From assembly GCA_046292765.1 (NCBI GenBank), contig JBKBQA010000006.1, positions 124,001-188,000 of the forward strand: 64,000 nucleotides of DNA, in the 5' to 3' direction. Of this stretch, positions 59,996-64,000 are shown piece by piece. The first letter of the stretch is position 1. The number at the start of each line of letters is the position of its first letter. Below the pieces are notes generated by a model that saw only the letters and a list, made by a program, of their open reading frames with translations, was not told where the DNA came from and made no database searches. Made by a program: the position numbers and the translations under genes. The stretch comes from PGZG01 sp046292765 (GTDB taxonomy: Bacteria; Pseudomonadota; Gammaproteobacteria; Pseudomonadales; Alcanivoracaceae).

Positions 59996-60628
59996 CTAAA
60001 GACTCATGTGCAAGCCGATGGAAACGGACCGAACATTAAAGTCCTTCCCGCTGTCACTGAGCAGCAGGGTGTTCCACTCAGCCAGTAAACGCAGATGTTG
60101 AGTCACGGGTCTGCTGGCCCCTGCCACAAATTCAACGCCGTTGAAATCTCCCATGGCAATCACGCCCGCTTTACCATGCATTTCTGTCCCCGCGTAAACT
60201 GGCCAGCCGCCACCGATATGAAATCCCATGCCCTCGTCGGCGATGAGGCGGACATCATCCGCTTTCAAGCCGGCCTTTATGTACTCGATAGTAGCCACAA
60301 CGTAGCCGCGTCCCAGGTCCTGCTTGATGCCGGCACCTAGTCGAAATTCACTGGGAGTGATATCCAGATTTGTGCCTGTTATCTGCGGCAGAGAGGAGTC
60401 ACCCTCGAGCCAGCCCAATTCATAGCGGCTGTAGGCGTGAAGCTCATCGCCAATCTGGCCGTAAAGTGCCAAACCTGGCCCGTTTGCATCAACGGCGTCG
60501 TTACCCACGGTATAGTCAGTCTGGGTGTAAGGTGATAGCCACAATCCAACCCGGGCTATCGGATATTGATCTGCGGCGGCCAGCACGTTACTGGCAAGCA
60601 CGAGGGAAAATAAGCTGATTCGATACAT
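59996..60628 (-). CDS. Small outer-membrane beta-barrel protein (YfaZ-like)
   Basis: A 210-aa exported barrel. The signal peptide MYRISLFSLVLASNVLA is followed by alternating beta strands (YSRYELGWLEG, YVVATIEYIKAGLKA, LLAEWNTLLLSD) and a C-terminal SVSIGLHMSL. It resembles YfaZ-type proteins and is a distant paralogue of the barrel encoded at 60722, with the same gene order and size. Ligand unknown. Confidence 0.8.
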   Translation of the reverse strand: MYRISLFSLVLASNVLAAADQYPIARVGLWLSPYTQTDYTVGNDAVDANGPGLALYGQIGDELHAYSRYELGWLEGDSSLPQITGTNLDITPSEFRLGAGIKQDLGRGYVVATIEYIKAGLKADDVRLIADEGMGFHIGGGWPVYAGTEMHGKAGVIAMGDFNGVEFVAGASRPVTQHLRLLAEWNTLLLSDSGKDFNVRSVSIGLHMSL

Positions 60629-60685
60629 TCCGACTCCGGTTATGAGCGGGATAACCCGCCTTGTCTTGTTATCGACGGAATCCGA

Positions 60686-60716
60686 CCTCCCGTGCCGGCA
60701 GATCCGGCACGGGAGG
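60686..60716 (-). terminator. 13-bp hairpin after the 60722 gene
   Basis: CCTCCCGTGCCGG at 60686-60698 pairs perfectly with 60704-60716 around CAGAT. It lies five bases beyond the stop of the minus-strand barrel gene. No T-run follows on that strand, while GTTT follows on the plus strand. It probably separates the two barrel transcripts. Confidence 0.55.
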
Positions 60717-60721
60717 GTTTG

Positions 60722-61312
60722 TCAGAAGCTGAAGCTGATGCCAAGGCGGAGATCACTCAGACTCAGATCAGCGCCGCTGTCACCCACTTTCAGGGAGCGA
60801 TACTCACCGAACACGGTGGCACCCTCGCCCAGCTTGCCACTGACACCAAGGCGCATTTCCGGGCCGTCGACATCGTCCAGCGTCAGGATGCCGACGCGGC
60901 CATAGGCCACGACATTATCGGCCACGTTCAATCCGGCGCCGATGTGGACGCCGAGACCCTGCTCGGTGTTCGATCCACCGTTTTCGAGCTTGATGCCGGC
61001 GTACTCCGCCGAGGCCTGAATGTAACCGTTGGCAAGACGATGTCGATAGCCCATGCCGAGACGGGTGTCGGTGATGTCCACATCGTTACCACCTTCGTCG
61101 TGGAAGCCCCGGGTGTATTCAGCATGGATGTGCAAGGGGCCGCCCACCTGGGTGCGCAGACCAAAGCCGTAGCCGTCTGCCTTGGGTGAGGGCTCCGCTT
61201 CCGCATTGCTGATGGGGGCAAAGTGCAGGCCGATAGAGACCAGCGGGTCCGTTTCGGCATGGGCGATCTGGCTACCGGCCAGCAGTGAGAGGGCAATCAG
61301 GGGGTATCGCAT
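60722..61312 (-). CDS. Small outer-membrane beta-barrel protein
   Basis: A 196-aa exported barrel. Signal peptide MRYPLIALSLLAGSQIAHA is followed by strands such as YGFGLRTQVGGPLHIHAEY and GYIQASAEYAGIKLE, ending in SLSDLRLGISFSF with terminal Phe for outer-membrane insertion. GGAG seven bases before the ATG supports the start. It is a tandem relative of the barrel at 59996, with a strong hairpin between them. Confidence 0.83.
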   Translation of the reverse strand: MRYPLIALSLLAGSQIAHAETDPLVSIGLHFAPISNAEAEPSPKADGYGFGLRTQVGGPLHIHAEYTRGFHDEGGNDVDITDTRLGMGYRHRLANGYIQASAEYAGIKLENGGSNTEQGLGVHIGAGLNVADNVVAYGRVGILTLDDVDGPEMRLGVSGKLGEGATVFGEYRSLKVGDSGADLSLSDLRLGISFSF

Positions 61313-61475
61313 GTGAGGCTCCCGTTGTCGTTATTGAGCCCGAGTATAACGCGATCTGCGGGAACCGCACCTGAAACCGGGACAGATGGCGTGGCGATCC
61401 GGTTCGCTTTCCCTTGGCAAGTGCGAGCCCCATAATGGCGACAGTTCTCTCCATGCATGATGTCGGAGCCCCACC

Positions 61476-64000
61476 ATGACTTTCAGGACCCGCTGGCAGC
61501 AGACCAGCTCTCGGCAACGGATCGCCGCTGTACTGGCATTGCTGTGGCTGCTGTACGTGCTGGGGGGCTACTTCGTGCTCTCCCCCGTGCTCCGTAATGT
61601 GCTGGTCAGTTCGGTGGCAGACATGACCGGCCGTGAGGTGGTGCTGGAGCGAGCGGTCTTTAATCCGGCAGCGTTGTCGGTGAGTTTGCGCGGGTTTGCC
61701 CTGCGCGACGACGATGGCACCGACCTGCTGGCCTTTGATGAATTCTATGCCAACTTCGAGTTGTCATCGCTGTTGCGCTGGAGCTGGCATTTCGATCGTA
61801 TCTCGCTGTATGGGCCCCGTGTCCGGGTGGTACAGACGGGTGCAGAGCAGTTCAATTTTGATGACATCCTGACCCGTCTGACCGCCGCACCGACAGAGCC
61901 GGAGCCGGCAAATCCGGCCAGTGACCTGTTGCCACGTTTTTCCTTCCGGGAGTTGCTGCTGGTTCAGGGCGACTTCCGTTTTCGTGATCAGGCCAGAGCC
62001 GAGCCTGATGAGCTGGTGCTGGCGCCGGTGAGTTTCCGGATTGCCGATTTCTCCACCCGTGCCGATGGCGACGGGAACAACAGCTTTGCCTTCGCTGTGA
62101 CTGGCCCGGCTGGGGGCCGTCTGGATTGGGCCGGTTCGGTTAGTTTCGATCCCCTGCGGGCCTCCGGCAGGCTATCTCTCAGCGCAGTGGATCTGACCCC
62201 GTTCGCCGAGTTCTTCCGCGATCAGGTGAACTTCCGTGTGCCGTCCGCGATGCTTGATATCGCCACAGACTATCGCTTTGAGGTGGATCCCGATGGCGCC
62301 ATGCAGCTCAGTGACGGGCGTATCGTATTGTCTGATTTGATCATCCGCGATCCCGCACTTGAGCAGCCGGTGCTGGAGGTGCCGACGCTGGCGTTTTCGG
62401 GAGTGCAGCTCGACACGGTCAGGTCTGATGTGGTGATTGGCGAGATGCTGCTGGAAAGGCCGGCACTGGATCTGCGTATACAGCATCACGGACTGCATCT
62501 GGAGTCGCTTTTCGGGCCTGTCACTCAGCCTGAGGCTGCGGACCAGCAGAGCGCGGCAACGCCGGAGCAAACCACCGACCTACCGGCGGGCACAACCGCC
62601 GGGGAGCCCTGGCAGGTGACAGTGCACAGCCTTCGTGTTCTCGATGCGACGGTCCGTGTGATTGATGAAACGCTGGCGCCGGAAGCTGTGCTGATTCTGG
62701 CGCCGGTTCAGGTGGAGATCGAGAATCTTTCCACCCGTGAGTCGGAAAGCTGGCAGCTGGCCGCCACCATGACGATGGCCGAGCGTGGTGATCTTCGTGT
62801 TGAAGGCAATGGACAGCTCGAGCCGCAGGCCATTGCGCTGTCGCTGTCGCTGGAAGGGTTTCCGCTAGCGGCGCTTGAACCCTGGGTGCGCGGCAGCGCG
62901 GATGTGCGTGTCAACGACGGCGCGCTGAGTGCGCAGCTCGATGTCTCTATCCCTGCCACGCCGGAGGGCGCGGAGCAGGATCTCCGGCTGGCGGGCAAGG
63001 TTGCTGTTAACGGTTTGGCAGTGGCAGAGCCGGACGGAACGCCTTTGCTCGGATTTGCCTCGCTGGTACTTGATGGCATCGACATGGCACTGGCGCAGCA
63101 GAGCCTGTCGATTGCAACGCTTACCGTCTCGGATTTGCGTGCGCAGTCACTGATTGATCCCTCCGGCAGGGATACGGTAGCGCGCATCATGCCGGTCACA
63201 GACAGCGCGGTTTCCACCACTCAGGCAACCACGGTGGCAACAGAGGATGACTGGACCATCCGCATTGATGCGATCCGGTTACGTAATGGCGAACTGGTTC
63301 ATATGGATCGTTCTCTCGCACCGGCATTTCGTCTCGGCCTGTATCGACTGGACGCCGAAATACTGCGGCTTGATTCGCGCAGTCAGCAACCCGCCGACAT
63401 CAGCTTGTCGGCCCGGATTGATCAGACATCGCCGCTCACCGTGCGCGGTTCCATCTCTCCGCTGGCGGCGACACCTGCTGTGGATTTGACGGTGGTGATG
63501 AGCGGTTATGACATGAATGTGCTGACGCCCTTCACCGGGCATTATCTGGGCTATGCGGTCTCCAGCGGGCAGCTGGCGGTGGACAGCCGTATTGCTTTGC
63601 AGGGCTCGCAACTGGATAGCACTAGCCGGGTGCGAGCAGCGAACTTCTTTCTGGGCGACGGTGTGCCAAGTGAGGAGGCGTTGAGGGTGCCGATCAAGCT
63701 GGGCCTGGCGATATTGCGTGATCAGAACGGGCTGATTGATCTGCCGGTGGTTGCCAAAGGGGACTTGGCAGATCCCTCGGTCAGTGTCGCTGGCATCATT
63801 TTGCGCGCTATCACCAATGTGCTGGTGAAGGCCGCGACATCGCCATTCTCGGCGTTGGCAGCGCTCACCGGTGGCAAGGAAATCAACCATATCGACTTTG
63901 TTCCGGGTCAGGCTGAGCCGGATGACGAAGGACGGTCACAAATAGCACTGCTGGCACAGCTGCTGGGTGAAAGGCCGACGCTGGTCATGAATCTGTCGGG
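61476..64000 (+). CDS. DUF748 (AsmA-like) protein, partial
   Basis: At least 841 residues of a large envelope protein, open at the window end. One N-terminal membrane segment (IAAVLALLWLLYVLGGYFVL) leads into a periplasmic beta-rich region with DUF748 repeats: REVVLERAVFNPAALSVSLR, FDRISLYGPRVRVVQT and, near the end, LGLAILRDQNGLIDLPV, which is diagnostic. Such proteins are related to AsmA and may form lipid-conducting bridges between membranes. GGAG eight bases upstream supports the start. It is divergent from the barrel gene. Confidence 0.9.
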   Translation, partial: MTFRTRWQQTSSRQRIAAVLALLWLLYVLGGYFVLSPVLRNVLVSSVADMTGREVVLERAVFNPAALSVSLRGFALRDDDGTDLLAFDEFYANFELSSLLRWSWHFDRISLYGPRVRVVQTGAEQFNFDDILTRLTAAPTEPEPANPASDLLPRFSFRELLLVQGDFRFRDQARAEPDELVLAPVSFRIADFSTRADGDGNNSFAFAVTGPAGGRLDWAGSVSFDPLRASGRLSLSAVDLTPFAEFFRDQVNFRVPSAMLDIATDYRFEVDPDGAMQLSDGRIVLSDLIIRDPALEQPVLEVPTLAFSGVQLDTVRSDVVIGEMLLERPALDLRIQHHGLHLESLFGPVTQPEAADQQSAATPEQTTDLPAGTTAGEPWQVTVHSLRVLDATVRVIDETLAPEAVLILAPVQVEIENLSTRESESWQLAATMTMAERGDLRVEGNGQLEPQAIALSLSLEGFPLAALEPWVRGSADVRVNDGALSAQLDVSIPATPEGAEQDLRLAGKVAVNGLAVAEPDGTPLLGFASLVLDGIDMALAQQSLSIATLTVSDLRAQSLIDPSGRDTVARIMPVTDSAVSTTQATTVATEDDWTIRIDAIRLRNGELVHMDRSLAPAFRLGLYRLDAEILRLDSRSQQPADISLSARIDQTSPLTVRGSISPLAATPAVDLTVVMSGYDMNVLTPFTGHYLGYAVSSGQLAVDSRIALQGSQLDSTSRVRAANFFLGDGVPSEEALRVPIKLGLAILRDQNGLIDLPVVAKGDLADPSVSVAGIILRAITNVLVKAATSPFSALAALTGGKEINHIDFVPGQAEPDDEGRSQIALLAQLLGERPTLVMNLS

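Noticed and set aside
1..64000. tRNA, rRNA, CRISPR array or prophage
   Set aside because: No cloverleaf, rRNA-like core, regularly spaced repeat array, integrase or structural phage gene was seen on either strand; this is a reading by eye, not a covariance search.

Overview
The window looks like chromosomal DNA of a free-living, GC-rich gammaproteobacterium. The gene set points that way: a LasT-type RNA methyltransferase, a SelD fused to an NADH-dehydrogenase-like flavoprotein, MscK, YaeQ, a PA0069-type radical SAM protein, DUF2288, TfoX and MetG. The mix of Baeyer-Villiger monooxygenase, several SDRs, aldehyde dehydrogenase, patatins and many TetR regulators suits a marine or soil lipid/hydrocarbon user of the Oceanospirillales/Pseudomonadales type. 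That placement is inference only. I see no rRNA, tRNA, CRISPR array, phage gene or transposase.

Layout. 1-1187: end of an ABC exporter operon. 1246-2652: coniferyl-aldehyde-type dehydrogenase. 2774-7603: a TetR gene divergent from a two-gene RND efflux operon, with two identical 13-bp palindromes between them. 7756-16561: small coiled-coil protein, MscK channel, LasT, SelD fusion, saccharopine-dehydrogenase-like protein and an MBL-fold protein. 16725-23819: TetR, two exported Sel1-repeat proteins, an exported helical protein, a DUF4136 lipoprotein and a DUF3336 patatin. 23937-26403: a Crp/Fnr regulator beside a stress-type cassette of small proteins (DUF3185, lmo0937-like, CsbD, beta-barrel). 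26536-32643: an SDR/BVMO catabolic island with two more divergent TetR genes; one SDR is frameshifted in a seven-base homopolymer. 32653-33846: a RhuM-Fic protein and a truncated antitoxin-like gene. 33960-39755: TfoX, glutathione transferase, acyltransferase, small membrane protein, patatin, a 138-bp near-palindrome and metG. 39867-44757: two convergent hybrid histidine kinases whose 3' ends overlap. 44758-44998: no ORF, but an intrinsic terminator on the plus strand that implies a small RNA. 45000-50496: SnoaL-like protein, DUF2288, glutathione transferase, radical SAM protein, hydrolase, GNAT/C39 fusion and DUF2817. 50633-56613: a large exported protein with a GlyGly-CTERM-like tail, followed by a MalT/BTAD-type regulator. 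56619-64000: YaeQ, exported hydrolase with a PPC-like domain, two hotdog proteins, two small beta-barrels and a DUF748 protein cut by the window end.

A recurring design is the divergent TetR switch. Four TetR genes face an efflux, MBL, SDR or BVMO unit, and each intergenic region carries its own palindrome or repeat, so each is probably a locally autoregulated, substrate-induced module. No stretch longer than about 250 bases lacks a gene. Start codons were chosen from Shine-Dalgarno sites and signal peptides and often lie inside the longest open frame. The strongest candidates for something new are the orphan-terminator RNA at about 44905-44995, the 138-bp hairpin after metG, and the RhuM-Fic/truncated antitoxin pair.
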